A stretch of DNA of 41,244 nt, taken from assembly GCA_022710935.1 (NCBI GenBank), contig JAKLFY010000056.1, positions 1 to 41,244 of the forward strand, read 5' to 3'. Made by a program: the position numbers and the translations under genes. The notes beneath the pieces were generated by a model. That model had not been told where the DNA came from. It did no database searches and saw nothing but the letters and a program-made list of their open reading frames with translations. Within the stretch, counting starts at the first letter, position 1. The number at the start of each line of letters is the position of its first letter. Below are positions 9,587-19,016 of this stretch, one piece after another. This DNA is from Verrucomicrobiota bacterium (GTDB taxonomy: Bacteria > Verrucomicrobiota > Verrucomicrobiia > Limisphaerales > J093).

Positions 9587-10879
9587 ATGAACACCACCCT
9601 ATCGCGACGCGCCTTCTTGCGTTCTGCCTCGACAGTCGCCGCGGTTCTGGCGACGCCTCAGATCGTGCCGGCCCGCCTGTTTGGCGCCAATCCCCCCAGC
9701 AACCAGATCACTATCGGCTTCATTGGCACCGGGGACCACGGCACGGGCTGGAACCTCCGTCGTTACCTGACCCTCGAGGAGGCCCGGGTGGTGATGGTGT
9801 GCGACGTCGACAGGGCGCGGATGGAGCGGGCCAAGGGGATTGTGGACGAGCAGTATCTGAACAGCGACTGTGCGATGGCTGGAGGTTTTCGCAAAGTGCT
9901 TGCTCGCAAAGATATAGACGCTGTCATGGTCTCAACCCCGGATCATTGGCACACTTTGATCAGCGTCATGGCCCTCCGCGCCGGAAAGGATGTCCAGTGC
10001 GAGAAACCCACCTTGAGTATCGATGAGGGCAAAGTCCTCATACGGGAAGTGCGGAAGCGCGGCAAGGTGTTCCAAACCAGCACCGAAGACCGATCCATCC
10101 CTGTCTACCACAGGATGGCTGAATTGGTCCGGAACGGACGGATCGGCAGGCTCGAAAGGATCGAGGTCATTCTGCCCAGGCAACCGGCAGGTCCCGGCGA
10201 TCCGACTCCTCAGCCGGTGCCGCCCGGCCTGGATTGGGACATGTGGCTCGGTCCGGCGCCCTTTGCCCCCTACACGAGGGACCGGGTCCACTTCAACTTC
10301 CGATGGATCGAGGATTACTCGGGCGGGATCATCTGTGACTGGGGAACGCACCTGTTCGACACGGCGCAATGGGCGAACGACACCGAGCGGAGCGGTCCGG
10401 TCGAGATCGAAGGGACTGGGACATATTGGTCTGGGGGTCTTTACAATACGGTGAAGGAGTACGACGTGACATTCCGGTATGCCAATGGAGTGGTGATGAC
10501 GTGCCGCCCCGGCAACCCGAGCATCAGGTTCATAGGCGCCGACGGCTGGGTGGGCAACACCGGATGGCGCGGCGATCTCGAGGCCAGTTCGGAAGCGATC
10601 AGGAACGCCAGGATTGGCAACGACGAAATCCGCCTCTACACGAACCCCGAGGGCGAGCACCACGATTTTCTCAAGTGCGTGAGGGCGCGCAAGGATCCCT
10701 ATTTCCCCGTCGACGTTGGGCACCGCGTGGCGAGCGTGTGTCACCTGGCCAACATCGCCATCAAGACTGGCCGCAAGCTCAGGTGGGATCCAGTGGGGGA
10801 GGAATTCATCGGTGACGAGGCTGCGAACGCCTTGCGCAAGGTCAGACCGATGCGCCCGCCGTGGACGCTGGAAGGGTAA
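9587..10879 (+). CDS. Tat-exported Gfo/Idh/MocA family oxidoreductase (second of two)
   Basis: A 430-residue Gfo/Idh/MocA oxidoreductase with a twin-arginine signal (LSRRAFLRSAS, hydrophobic to about residue 30). Both family signatures are canonical: the dinucleotide motif GFIGTGDHG near residue 44, EKP at 139-141, and DWGTH at 251-255 with His255 as the likely catalytic residue. This contrasts with the altered motifs of its upstream neighbour. Exported members of the family include glucose-fructose oxidoreductase and the NAD-dependent GH109 glycosidases, which hold the cofactor tightly and use it catalytically. Whether this protein is a dehydrogenase, an epimerase-like enzyme or an oxidoreductive glycosidase cannot be decided here. 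It ends tail-to-tail with the pseudopilin gene, with a hairpin between them. Confidence 0.9.
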   Translation: MNTTLSRRAFLRSASTVAAVLATPQIVPARLFGANPPSNQITIGFIGTGDHGTGWNLRRYLTLEEARVVMVCDVDRARMERAKGIVDEQYLNSDCAMAGGFRKVLARKDIDAVMVSTPDHWHTLISVMALRAGKDVQCEKPTLSIDEGKVLIREVRKRGKVFQTSTEDRSIPVYHRMAELVRNGRIGRLERIEVILPRQPAGPGDPTPQPVPPGLDWDMWLGPAPFAPYTRDRVHFNFRWIEDYSGGIICDWGTHLFDTAQWANDTERSGPVEIEGTGTYWSGGLYNTVKEYDVTFRYANGVVMTCRPGNPSIRFIGADGWVGNTGWRGDLEASSEAIRNARIGNDEIRLYTNPEGEHHDFLKCVRARKDPYFPVDVGHRVASVCHLANIAIKTGRKLRWDPVGEEFIGDEAANALRKVRPMRPPWTLEG

Positions 10880-10956
10880 ATGATCGGTTCAGTGGCAGCC
10901 CCAGCGCAAAATGAAGCCGCACAACGCCACCATTCCCGCCGGGACCATCATCGGGT

Positions 10957-10987
10957 ACTGGTGAGAGGGTTTTGAAACCTCACCAGT
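10957..10987. terminator. Bidirectional hairpin between convergent genes
   Basis: ACTGGTGA pairs perfectly with TCACCAGT, and inside it GGTTT pairs with AAACC around a tiny loop, leaving a three-base GAG bulge. The 31-base hairpin lies between two converging genes and includes the last codons and stop of the pseudopilin gene (stop at 10980-10982). There is no clear U-tract, so it may act as an mRNA 3' end stabiliser as well as a terminator. Confidence 0.55.
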
Positions 10988-11708
10988 TGCCCCAGTAATA
11001 GACGTACGAGGACGCCTGGTGGACGCCCATCTGCTTGATGCCCTTCCAGATGACCGAGCCATCCAGCGCGCCGACATTGCCGCCCTCGGCCCCCACATCC
11101 GCCGCCGTGCGCCCGGGCAGTGTGCGCGTGAGCGAGCTGTTTCTCTCGAGAATGGTGCCTCCCCGCGTGTGCGGCGCGGACTTCAGTCCGTCCTCGCCCC
11201 AGTGGTTCGCATCGGCCAGAATCGTGTTCGTTCCCGAGTCGCTCAGGCGCGTCGGCGAGTGCCAGGGATACTGTTTGTAGGCTGGCGGCACCAGGGCGTC
11301 GCCCAGATACTGGTAACCGATCAGATAGCCCCACTGCGAGTTGGTCCGGTTGAGGTAGTTCGGATTGAACCGGAAGTTCGGGCAGTCGAGAATCCGTTCG
11401 TTGCCCGAGTAGCGCACCAGGTTTGTCCAGGTGGCGTGGGAGACGCGGATCGCATGCCATTGGTCGGCGTTTTCCCTGGCTGTTGGAACGCGGTCTTCAA
11501 AGTCACTGCCGTAAAGGTGAATCGCCACAAGACATTGCCGCATGTTGCTCTTGCAAGCGGCTCGTTTGGCTCGTTCCTTGGCCGAGCTGAGGGCAGGCAG
11601 CAGCATCGCCGCAAGGATGGCAATAATGGCGATGACAACCAGCAGCTCGATCAGCGTAAAGGCAGATCCCGCTCCCGATTGTTGTTCGACTCTCGCCTTT
11701 TTCGACAT
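10980..11708 (-). CDS. Pseudopilin-like protein with type II secretion N-terminus
   Basis: A 242-residue protein with a short basic leader and the prepilin signature [16 protein letters not shown]. It carries the conserved Glu at +5 and a hydrophobic helix of about 20 residues, followed by [20 protein letters not shown]. The C-terminal part is polar and ends with a [11 protein letters not shown] stretch, like the H-X9-DG class common in Verrucomicrobiota and Planctomycetota. ATG at 11708 puts the leader at a normal length; a GTG four codons upstream is possible. No other secretion genes are nearby, so it must rely on a prepilin peptidase encoded elsewhere. It is the last gene of the minus-strand run, 67 bases after the secreted unknown. 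The role is unknown. Confidence 0.85.
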   Translation of the reverse strand: MSKKARVEQQSGAGSAFTLIELLVVIAIIAILAAMLLPALSSAKERAKRAACKSNMRQCLVAIHLYGSDFEDRVPTARENADQWHAIRVSHATWTNLVRYSGNERILDCPNFRFNPNYLNRTNSQWGYLIGYQYLGDALVPPAYKQYPWHSPTRLSDSGTNTILADANHWGEDGLKSAPHTRGGTILERNSSLTRTLPGRTAADVGAEGGNVGALDGSVIWKGIKQMGVHQASSYVYYWGNW

Positions 11709-11775
11709 CGTGTCTCGCACTGCGGCGCCCTCGAATCTCGTTGCGCAGGGCGCCGGGTGCAACTCAAAAGCTCGT

Positions 11776-12987
11776 TCAACGCGATGGCGCGGCCGGCTTG
11801 GGTGTTTCCTTGGCCAGGCGCCAGCCCGAGGAATCGGCAATCAGGGCGGTGTGCCCCTTGTACCGGTCATACACCGCGTGCATCGCCTCGATGGTGTCGA
11901 AGTAGCCCACAATGTGGGCCGCGCTGAAGGATTCGCCTGCGCGGACCCGACGCCCGTGGATCTCCTCGATCATCACGATGATGTCACCGGGCCGCTGGCT
12001 GCACCAGGCTTCGTAGACAATCGACGGTTCGAGCGTCAGGCCCGCCAGCCAGGGACCGTCCCGTCCCGTTTCGCTGTCCCGCAGGTGGTAAGCGCGGATG
12101 AAATGTTGCGGTGTCCGGTGCGTGTCGCGCCGAAAGCCGAACTTCAAGTCGGGCGGGAAAGGTGTGAAGAACTCGCTCGAGGGGATGCGGAGGCCATGGG
12201 GGCCGCTCAGATAGCTGAGGTAGATCTCGCTGAATGTGTTCCCCCGCTCGTGCCGCACGCAGCCGGGCGTGTCGTTGCGGAGGAACATCTCCTCCGAGTT
12301 GTTGACGCTCTCGATTCGGTCCATCAACACGAAAAACCGCTCCCCTTTGGGGAAGACAATCAACTGTGTCCACCGCGATCCGGGCACGCGGCCCGGCGCC
12401 GCATATTCGTAATGGTAACTTGTCTTGACGGCGATGAAATCCGGACCGCGGATGATCTCGGGTTGGACGGGTTTCATGCGGTGGCAGAGTTGGGGGCCTT
12501 CGACCACGCGCTTGCGGTGGCTGCTGCCGTGGGCCATCAGCGCATACTCGCGCCGGGCTGGATCGGTCTCGTTCTCGTACCAGGTGTATCGACCGACGCC
12601 GTCGCCGTCCGCCGCGATGACCTGGTCGCTCCAGGCCTCGTCGCTCCCCGCTTCCATGAGCCAGTCGATCACCATCAGCCCGTCGCCCACTTCGCGGAAT
12701 CCGGTGGCCTTGTCGAGAAACGACCCCTTCTCGATGCCAGTCATCCAGTGCTTGGGGTCTTTCTTGGGAATGACGGCTTCGAGTCGGTCGGTCTCGATCT
12801 TGATCGCACGGTCAGTCTCGGTCACGTTCGCCCACGCGGCCGCTTCCGCCGGTTGCGAGAGGGCCGGTCGGACCCCGATTGCCGCGAGGAACAGGCTGCA
12901 ACAGAGCCGCCCGATGAGCGTTGTGTGTTGTGGTGATGATTGCGGTGGCATTGGAACGCGTTGGTCAGCGGTTTGGTTCGAATTCAA
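11776..12987 (-). CDS. Secreted protein of unknown function
   Basis: A 403-residue protein with a probable signal peptide ([22 protein letters not shown], about residues 24-45). I do not recognise the family. The mature part is rich in aromatic and charged residues and looks like a beta-rich carbohydrate-active or binding domain ([60 protein letters not shown] split across the middle). It has few cysteines and no obvious repeats. It sits in the minus-strand run between the alpha/beta hydrolase (88 bases upstream) and the pseudopilin gene, so a part in the same glycan or glycoconjugate process is plausible. An alternative start is Met13. Confidence 0.75.
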   Translation of the reverse strand: MNSNQTADQRVPMPPQSSPQHTTLIGRLCCSLFLAAIGVRPALSQPAEAAAWANVTETDRAIKIETDRLEAVIPKKDPKHWMTGIEKGSFLDKATGFREVGDGLMVIDWLMEAGSDEAWSDQVIAADGDGVGRYTWYENETDPARREYALMAHGSSHRKRVVEGPQLCHRMKPVQPEIIRGPDFIAVKTSYHYEYAAPGRVPGSRWTQLIVFPKGERFFVLMDRIESVNNSEEMFLRNDTPGCVRHERGNTFSEIYLSYLSGPHGLRIPSSEFFTPFPPDLKFGFRRDTHRTPQHFIRAYHLRDSETGRDGPWLAGLTLEPSIVYEAWCSQRPGDIIVMIEEIHGRRVRAGESFSAAHIVGYFDTIEAMHAVYDRYKGHTALIADSSGWRLAKETPKPAAPSR

Positions 12988-13075
12988 GAAGCTAGTCGAA
13001 ACTCAACCGCCGCCGCAAGCCTGACGCGCCCGACGAGCGCTTGACGGGGCGCTGCCAGTCTGTCGGCTGTCGGGC

Positions 13076-13930
13076 TCAGGCCGGGACGGCGCTCAGGCGC
13101 GTGCGCGCGCGCGCGACCAAACCCAGATCCCCCAGCCAGCGCAGGATGCGAGCCGCCGCACGTTCCCATCCCGGTTCGAGCATGAGGTCATGCCCCATGT
13201 CGTCGAAGAACTCCGCTTGCACTCCGTAGAGCGCCGCCACGCGCTCGACCGACTTGCGCTTCACACACCCGTCCCGTCCAGCGCCCAGCACGAGCACGGG
13301 CGTGTTGGCGCGGGCGCGCCAGACCACTTTTGGCCGCAGCAGCAACTCGAGGCAGACGCGGTAGGAATCCTCCCCAAGCCGGGCAAAGCAGTTCGCGACC
13401 ACTTCTTCGGGGGTCTTGTTGCAGAAGAACCAGTCGCGGCAACTCTGCAGGCTTCTGATGACAAGACTGGGCCGTCCCAGCCGATGCGCCCGGAAGTACA
13501 GTCCGGGCTGCCGCAGAGACCGGCGCCAGGCCGCCCACCGGAAGGCGGCAGGATACGTCGGGGCAAGCAGAACTGCCGCCGGGGGATTCAGCTTGTGTAA
13601 ACGCATCTGGATCAACATGGCGCCCAGCGAATGGCCCACGAGGATGGGACATTGTCCAAACCGCGCCGCCGCCTGGACCACGGCGTCCGCATAGTCTGCC
13701 AGCGAGGTCCATCGCAGGGTCCTCCGTCCGGTGTCCGCTCCATCGTGTCCGGGCAAGCTCAGACAGTGGGCGGTGAGGCCCCGCTTGTTGAAAAAGTCCC
13801 GCCAGGGGGCGGGCCAGCACCAGGAACCGTGCAGAAGCCCATGCACGAAGAGAATGGGGTTCCCGCCGGACTCCTGGCCGGCCAACTCCAACGTGTCGAA
13901 TTCAGGTTCCATCCCGAATCTAGCAATCAT
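13076..13930 (-). CDS. Alpha/beta hydrolase
   Basis: A 284-residue alpha/beta hydrolase without a signal peptide, so probably cytoplasmic. It shows the oxyanion-hole region FVHGLLHGSWCW (about residues 28-39), the nucleophile elbow GHSLG with Ser101, a candidate acid in LGAGRDGCV (about 225) and the catalytic His in DDMGHDLML (about 250). These are the elements of an esterase or lipase-like enzyme; the substrate is not readable. The start is ATG at 13930 or ATG at 13912 (MEPEF); neither has a strong ribosome site. It lies 69 bases downstream of the ceramidase-like gene in the same run, and could act on an ester or acyl product of that neighbour. Confidence 0.85.
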   Translation of the reverse strand: MIARFGMEPEFDTLELAGQESGGNPILFVHGLLHGSWCWPAPWRDFFNKRGLTAHCLSLPGHDGADTGRRTLRWTSLADYADAVVQAAARFGQCPILVGHSLGAMLIQMRLHKLNPPAAVLLAPTYPAAFRWAAWRRSLRQPGLYFRAHRLGRPSLVIRSLQSCRDWFFCNKTPEEVVANCFARLGEDSYRVCLELLLRPKVVWRARANTPVLVLGAGRDGCVKRKSVERVAALYGVQAEFFDDMGHDLMLEPGWERAAARILRWLGDLGLVARARTRLSAVPA

Positions 13931-13999
13931 CCACTATGAGTCTCTACGTAAGAGAAAAGCGAATGTTGCGCGAAAAGTTACGGGAGCAACCGATTTTCT

Positions 14000-15283
14000 C
14001 TAGAAAATCGAGCCGAGGAGCTTCCGGGCGGTCCGGGCGGCCAGTTCGAGTCCGCCACGCCGGGGTCGGGGCAGGTTGTAGAAGAGCATCGCCCACTTGA
14101 CCTCGTAACCCCCTTCGTCGCAAGCATCTGTGGTCGGGAGGTAGCCAATCATTCCATTGGTGCAGCCGACGGTCGCGATGTGCGGCACAACGCCGGGATC
14201 GGCCAAGGCGGTGAACTTCGAGAAAACCTCGGCGTTCACCGTGAGAATGGCGCTCTGCCCTAATGCCAAGGCCCCCAATTCAAGGCGGGTGGTGGGCGGT
14301 TCTCCGCGCTGCAGTCGTCTCGACATCATGTCGTGCCAGGCTTCGAGTGCCAGTCGGAACTTGTACCCAAATGCTTGGGAACCAGATAGATCAGCCAGGC
14401 ATGAGGCCTTGTGGGCGTCAAGTTCGCCGGATGACCAGTGGTCGAGCGGCAGGTCGATGCGAGCGGTCAACACGCGGAAGGCCCCATCCCCGGAGGCGGG
14501 GGGCATTCGGCTGTCGCGGAGGAGGCCGGGCAACACGCTGTGGGCCACGGAGGCGCCCCAATCGCGCATCTGTTCGGGTGCCACACCAACCTGTGGCGGG
14601 TTGATGTTCCCACAGGCGCCCGACCCGACAATCGTGACGGGGTGCCCGGGCAGGGAGTCCGAGATGACGCGCGCGGTTTCTCCTGGCCAATCGGCGCTGA
14701 TCCAACTGCCGCGGAGGCAGACCGGATGCATCGCATAATCGAGGAGGGCGGCCTTGATCGTGCCGTCGGACCTTTGCCAGGCGAACGCTGCGACATGGGG
14801 ATCGGTGTGAGCGGAGGCGAAGCCGCGGCGGTCAATGCCGAGGCGGCACTGGCCGTGCGACTCGATCAGGCGGCACGGTTCGGTCGTATCGCGTGCCAGG
14901 CGGGCTGCATGGCAGATGCGGTCTTCGAGTCGGGCCACATAGGCCGGTTGCAGCGCGCCGCATCCCGTCAAAGCGATCGTGGCCGGTCCGCTGTGCGTGT
15001 GGGTGGCGGTGAGCCAAATGCGCGGCGCCGGGATGCCCAACTCGACCTGGCCCCAGGCGCGCAACCGATCGGCCAACGCCTGGTCGAAGCCGAGGATGTC
15101 GGCCTGGATCCAGAGCAGTTGTTCGGATCCGTGTTCGAGATACAGGGCGCGGGCGTGGAGCGGGTCGAGCACGGCGGTCGCAGGCTGCGGTCGCACCGCA
15201 AATCCGGCCAGATCGATTCCGCGCTCGGGCGTGATATCGAGTTGGGCTGTGCCGACAAACACCTCAGAGTTGCATTTGGACAT
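14000..15283 (-). CDS. Neutral/alkaline ceramidase-like hydrolase
   Basis: A 427-residue protein matching the N-terminal catalytic domain of neutral/alkaline non-lysosomal ceramidases, zinc amidases that cleave the N-acyl bond of ceramide. Visible elements are the start FVGTAQLDITPE, zinc ligands in THTHSGP (His95, His97), a further His in YAMHPVCL (His186), and the GSGACGNINP loop (220-229) corresponding to the family's nucleophile region. It lacks a C-terminal Ig-like domain and has no signal peptide from the chosen ATG at 15283. A longer open frame continues upstream but overlaps the GH84 gene and lacks family similarity. Short members are common in this phylum and may act on compounds other than ceramide. 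It starts 14 bases after the GH84-like gene, which indicates coupling. Confidence 0.85.
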   Translation of the reverse strand: MSKCNSEVFVGTAQLDITPERGIDLAGFAVRPQPATAVLDPLHARALYLEHGSEQLLWIQADILGFDQALADRLRAWGQVELGIPAPRIWLTATHTHSGPATIALTGCGALQPAYVARLEDRICHAARLARDTTEPCRLIESHGQCRLGIDRRGFASAHTDPHVAAFAWQRSDGTIKAALLDYAMHPVCLRGSWISADWPGETARVISDSLPGHPVTIVGSGACGNINPPQVGVAPEQMRDWGASVAHSVLPGLLRDSRMPPASGDGAFRVLTARIDLPLDHWSSGELDAHKASCLADLSGSQAFGYKFRLALEAWHDMMSRRLQRGEPPTTRLELGALALGQSAILTVNAEVFSKFTALADPGVVPHIATVGCTNGMIGYLPTTDACDEGGYEVKWAMLFYNLPRPRRGGLELAARTARKLLGSIF

Positions 15284-15297
15284 TCGGGAATGGCGTT

Positions 15298-17082
15298 TCA
15301 GGGTCTTTCGCGATCGGCGCTCAATTGCTGCCTCATCCAGCCCAAATCGTCCGCCACCGTCTTCTCCGTGGCCGGGAATTGCCCGGGAAACGCCCGCGCC
15401 AGGCGATCCCCGAGTCTTTCGAGGCGGCGGACGAACTCGGACGCGGCGGAGGGTGACTTCTCGGAAGCCAGGAGGCTTCCGAACTCGCCGCGGACCGGGT
15501 TTGTCCCGGTGCCACCGCCGGTCACCAGGAAACCGGGATAGGTTTCGACAAGTTCTTCGAGCGCGCGGCGCTGGGCGGCGGTTTTGGCGAGCCGGAGGAT
15601 GGCCTGGCCGATCGAGCGCCGCGGATCGTAGGCGCGCGGGTTGTAGGCGTAATCGGCGCATGTGGCGAGCGGGATGCGGTTGATGCGGCTTTGCGATGCC
15701 AGGGGATTGCTCATGTAACCGTCGACGACCTCGCCCAGGTCGGGGTCGCGTCCGCTCACCGGCCCAAGGTGAAGCGTCGGGCTCGCATCGTTGACCGGGT
15801 AATTGTCCCAGAGGAAGAGGCGGTGTCGGACGATGCTCTTGTAGCTCTCGGCGGCCTGGCGTGTGATGCGCGGCGTCACCACGGCGTCGCCCGTCCAGAA
15901 GACATAGGCATCCGGGTGCAGATCGCGGCCCAGCGTCTCGAGGTACGCGCGGTGTTCCGGATTGGTGCCGTCACCCCAGTAGGGCACCGGACAGAAAATC
16001 ATCTGGGCTTCGGAGTCCTGGGCGCGGAGCCGGCCGAAGAGCGCGTTGACCAGCCGGGCGTGTCGCATGCCGCCGGTCGCCGGACCTTCGCTCCCCCAAC
16101 TGACATCATCGAGCGAAACGCTGAACCAGCGGACGCCCTGGCTCTGGGCCCAGGCATAGTGCTGGTAAAACTGGCCGAGGTCCGAATCGCTGGTCGGGTC
16201 GAGGGGACGCGGCGAAGCCAACTGGGGATGGAAGGCAAAGCAGAATGTGATGCCGTGGTCCCGGCACGAGCGAATGATCCGTGCATAAGCCTCCTTGCGG
16301 CTTTGGGTCATCGGAAGCCACCACTCGTTGCGCCAGGGTGTGCCCGGTTCGGAGGTGAACATCGAGCCGTAGCAGTTCATCAGAAAATTCAGTTTCAGGT
16401 CGGCCAGGGTGGGGATTTCCTCAAGATACTGTTCCGGGGTCCAGAGCCAGCCCTTCGTGCCGCGAATGGCAAAGCCAGGCTTTGCCGACGCATCGCGCAG
16501 CGGTTCGGGGATCGCACGGCGGGCCCCTGGCAGGCGGACGTCGAGGCGCGGGATTGCGACTGTCGGCACGGTGTACTTCGAGCCGGCCAGGGCGGCCCGG
16601 GCCACCATGAACCAGGGCGGTGCGCCCAGAGGTCCGCTCTTCTCGAGATTCACAATCGTCAGCTCATTGGTCCCTGCACGCAGAGCGTCGGCAGGCACGG
16701 CGAACCGGTGGCAAGCCCAGCGGGCGTCCGGGAAGCCGCTCGGCCCTTCATGGAGGACAAGTCCATTGAGCGCGAGGCGGACCTGGCACGGACTCGCAGC
16801 GTCGTCGTCCATGGCTTCGAGATGCAGGAAAAGCCGCGATCGGGGGACGCGTTCGAGCTGGAATCGAGCGGTCATCGAGGCCGCGGCGCCGGTCGATTGG
16901 GCATAGACGTAATTGACCTCGGTGCGGCCATAGTGAGTCGCGCCGAAATGCGTCTGGGCGCCCCCCTGGAACGTCAGCCCTGGCATTTCGACCAACGCGG
17001 TCGCGGCGAGTGCATCGAGGGCAAGGAAGCTGGCGCATGCCAGGGCGGTCAACGCAGTGATTCGGGGGCCAGTGGTCAGCAT
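15298..17082 (-). CDS. Secreted GH84-like beta-N-acetylglucosaminidase
   Basis: A 594-residue protein with a signal peptide (hydrophobic about residues 8-27, ending ALAATA). An accessory beta-rich region (about 30-190) comes before a TIM barrel of the GH84 type. Supporting motifs are ITFCFAFHPQL (about 278-288), the catalytic Asp pair in SVSLDDVSWG (Asp325, Asp326), the FWTGDAVV segment (about 392) and LWDNYPVND (about 422). GH84 enzymes remove terminal N-acetylglucosamine by substrate-assisted catalysis, using an adjacent Asp-Asp pair, which is present. No deleterious change was seen. It lies 54 bases downstream of the symporter and 14 bases upstream of the ceramidase-like gene, consistent with a role in stripping amino sugars from an external glycan. 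Whether the natural substrate is O-GlcNAc, hyaluronan, chitin-like or other is unknown. Confidence 0.85.
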   Translation of the reverse strand: MLTTGPRITALTALACASFLALDALAATALVEMPGLTFQGGAQTHFGATHYGRTEVNYVYAQSTGAAASMTARFQLERVPRSRLFLHLEAMDDDAASPCQVRLALNGLVLHEGPSGFPDARWACHRFAVPADALRAGTNELTIVNLEKSGPLGAPPWFMVARAALAGSKYTVPTVAIPRLDVRLPGARRAIPEPLRDASAKPGFAIRGTKGWLWTPEQYLEEIPTLADLKLNFLMNCYGSMFTSEPGTPWRNEWWLPMTQSRKEAYARIIRSCRDHGITFCFAFHPQLASPRPLDPTSDSDLGQFYQHYAWAQSQGVRWFSVSLDDVSWGSEGPATGGMRHARLVNALFGRLRAQDSEAQMIFCPVPYWGDGTNPEHRAYLETLGRDLHPDAYVFWTGDAVVTPRITRQAAESYKSIVRHRLFLWDNYPVNDASPTLHLGPVSGRDPDLGEVVDGYMSNPLASQSRINRIPLATCADYAYNPRAYDPRRSIGQAILRLAKTAAQRRALEELVETYPGFLVTGGGTGTNPVRGEFGSLLASEKSPSAASEFVRRLERLGDRLARAFPGQFPATEKTVADDLGWMRQQLSADRERP

Positions 17083-17136
17083 AATCTGAGAGAAGGAAGG
17101 TCTGCGAACTGTCCGGGCGCATGCCCGTCCTGCGCA

Positions 17137-18987
17137 TTAGATCGTTGGATGTTGTTGTTCACCACGCGTCGTGGAATCCAAGGCGGCGGCGGATTCGCCG
17201 CCGCCGCCATTCGGGCCAATCGGTTCAAACATCCGCCGCACCAGCCAGGCGCCCAGGCCGATGGCAGCCGCGAGGCCGGCCAGCACGCGCGGCCAATCGC
17301 CGACAAAGACGGCGTTGGTGGCCAGGACCAGCCCGAGACAGGCGAGGATACCAAGGATCGAGTTGACGATCAACGGTGCGATCGGCGGCGCGGCCGGCGC
17401 GGACATCCCGGCGTGCGCGCGGATTCGGCCCCAGAGGCCGGGCGGACGACACCGCGCATAGAAGCGGGCCAGGGTCTCGTCCGATTCGGCCGGTGTGAGC
17501 AGCGTGACGCCGATCAGCACGACGAAGCTCAGGGCGAAGAGCAAGCCGAGTCCCTGCCACATGGGATGCGCGGCACTGTTCTGGAAATCGAGGCCGAACC
17601 AGACGATGATCGAGAGCGGGAGTCCCAGGACGATTGCCGCGAGTTCGCCCCAGACGTTGAAGCGCCACCAGAAGAAGCGGAAGAACGACAGCGGCAGGAG
17701 GAAGATCACCATGGCCGAATTGATGAACATGAACCAGCCGACCATCTGTTTGACGAACAGGATGGCGACGGCGCTGGCTGCCACGAACAGCACAAGGGTC
17801 GTGAACCGGCTCACCCAGATCTCGCGTCGAATGGTCGTGCGCGGGACAAGCGGACGATAGAGATCGTTGATGACAAAGCTGCTGCCCCAGTTGATCAGCG
17901 CGCTGAGGGTCGACGTGTAAGCGGCGACCTCGACCGCGACAAGCAGGCCGACCAGCCCCGGCGGCAGTTGGCATCGGTTGACCAACTCCGCCCAGGCCGT
18001 GACCGGATCGTCGATGGTGGTCATGCCGGGGGGCGTCGGGACTTGTTTGGCCAGAGAAGCGGGCCAGAACACAGACAGGGCCACCAGGCCGACGCCAATC
18101 AACGGGAGGATGCGGAAGCTCAGCGCGAGGAAGCAGTTGAACAGTTGCCCGGCCATGGCATGGCGCTCATTCCGAGCGGCCATGAACCGCTGGGCGGTCG
18201 AGCCTTCGCCCGCGGTGGGCGATCCGGCAAAGAAGACGCCCTGGAGCAGCAAGACCAGGACGGTCAAGAGGGCGATCGAATTGTCGGGCGCCGCCGCGAG
18301 GACCGGCGGGATCTGGGTGAGGGCCTCGGGACGGACGGCGCTGATGCGGCCCAGGATCTCGGCCCAGCCGCCGTGTTGCGCTACGGCGATGAACATGAAC
18401 GCGGTGCATCCGGCCACCATGATCGCGAAGTGCAACACTTCAGTCACCACGACGCCCATCAGGCCGCCGAACATGGTATACAACGCCGTCGTTCCGCCGA
18501 AGATCAGGAGGATCTGCAGCTCGGACATCTGGACGATTGGGGCGATGGTCTTGGCGAAGAAGCCGGTGATGTAGCCGATGAGCAGCACGGAGAACCCGAA
18601 ACAGCAGACGACGGCATAGGCCCGCCGGGCCACCGTGGCGGGCCGGCCTCCGTAGCGCAGCGTGATCAATTCGGCGGTGGTGATGATGCGCATGCGCCGC
18701 CACAGCGGGGCCCAGACGATGGCGACCAGGGGCATCCACATGATCCAACTGGACCACCAAAGCCAGTTGGCCGCCAGACCGTACACGACCAGCAGCATCA
18801 CAAAACCGCCGTTGCCCGATTGGTAGGTGGCGGTGTTCGAGATCGCGATCGCCCACCAGGGCAAGTTGCGGTCACTGGTGAAGTAGCTGATCGCGCCGTG
18901 TCTCGACGACAGGCGCGTCACGGCCATGCCTGCGACGACGGCCATGCCGATCACCACCGCCACGACTGCCCAGTCCACCGTGCTCAT
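17137..18987 (-). CDS. Sodium:solute symporter family transporter
   Basis: A 616-residue integral membrane protein of the SSS family, with about 13 hydrophobic segments. Characteristic features are the N-terminal DWAVVAVVIGMAVVAGM helix, the loop SYFTSDRNLPWWAIAISNTA (a core signature), GGLMGVVVTEVLHF, and the AYTSTLSALINWGSSFVINDLY region that contributes to sodium and substrate binding. Family members import sugars, sialic acid, inositol or other small solutes together with sodium. Its place between two carbohydrate-active enzyme genes suggests uptake of a sugar or derivative released by them. It begins 29 bases after the large glycosidase-like gene, so co-transcription is likely. The substrate cannot be told from sequence. 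Confidence 0.92.
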   Translation of the reverse strand: MSTVDWAVVAVVIGMAVVAGMAVTRLSSRHGAISYFTSDRNLPWWAIAISNTATYQSGNGGFVMLLVVYGLAANWLWWSSWIMWMPLVAIVWAPLWRRMRIITTAELITLRYGGRPATVARRAYAVVCCFGFSVLLIGYITGFFAKTIAPIVQMSELQILLIFGGTTALYTMFGGLMGVVVTEVLHFAIMVAGCTAFMFIAVAQHGGWAEILGRISAVRPEALTQIPPVLAAAPDNSIALLTVLVLLLQGVFFAGSPTAGEGSTAQRFMAARNERHAMAGQLFNCFLALSFRILPLIGVGLVALSVFWPASLAKQVPTPPGMTTIDDPVTAWAELVNRCQLPPGLVGLLVAVEVAAYTSTLSALINWGSSFVINDLYRPLVPRTTIRREIWVSRFTTLVLFVAASAVAILFVKQMVGWFMFINSAMVIFLLPLSFFRFFWWRFNVWGELAAIVLGLPLSIIVWFGLDFQNSAAHPMWQGLGLLFALSFVVLIGVTLLTPAESDETLARFYARCRPPGLWGRIRAHAGMSAPAAPPIAPLIVNSILGILACLGLVLATNAVFVGDWPRVLAGLAAAIGLGAWLVRRMFEPIGPNGGGGESAAALDSTTRGEQQHPTI

Positions 18988-19016
18988 ACAGCCGGGTCCC
19001 GAGATGCGGCGCAGCC

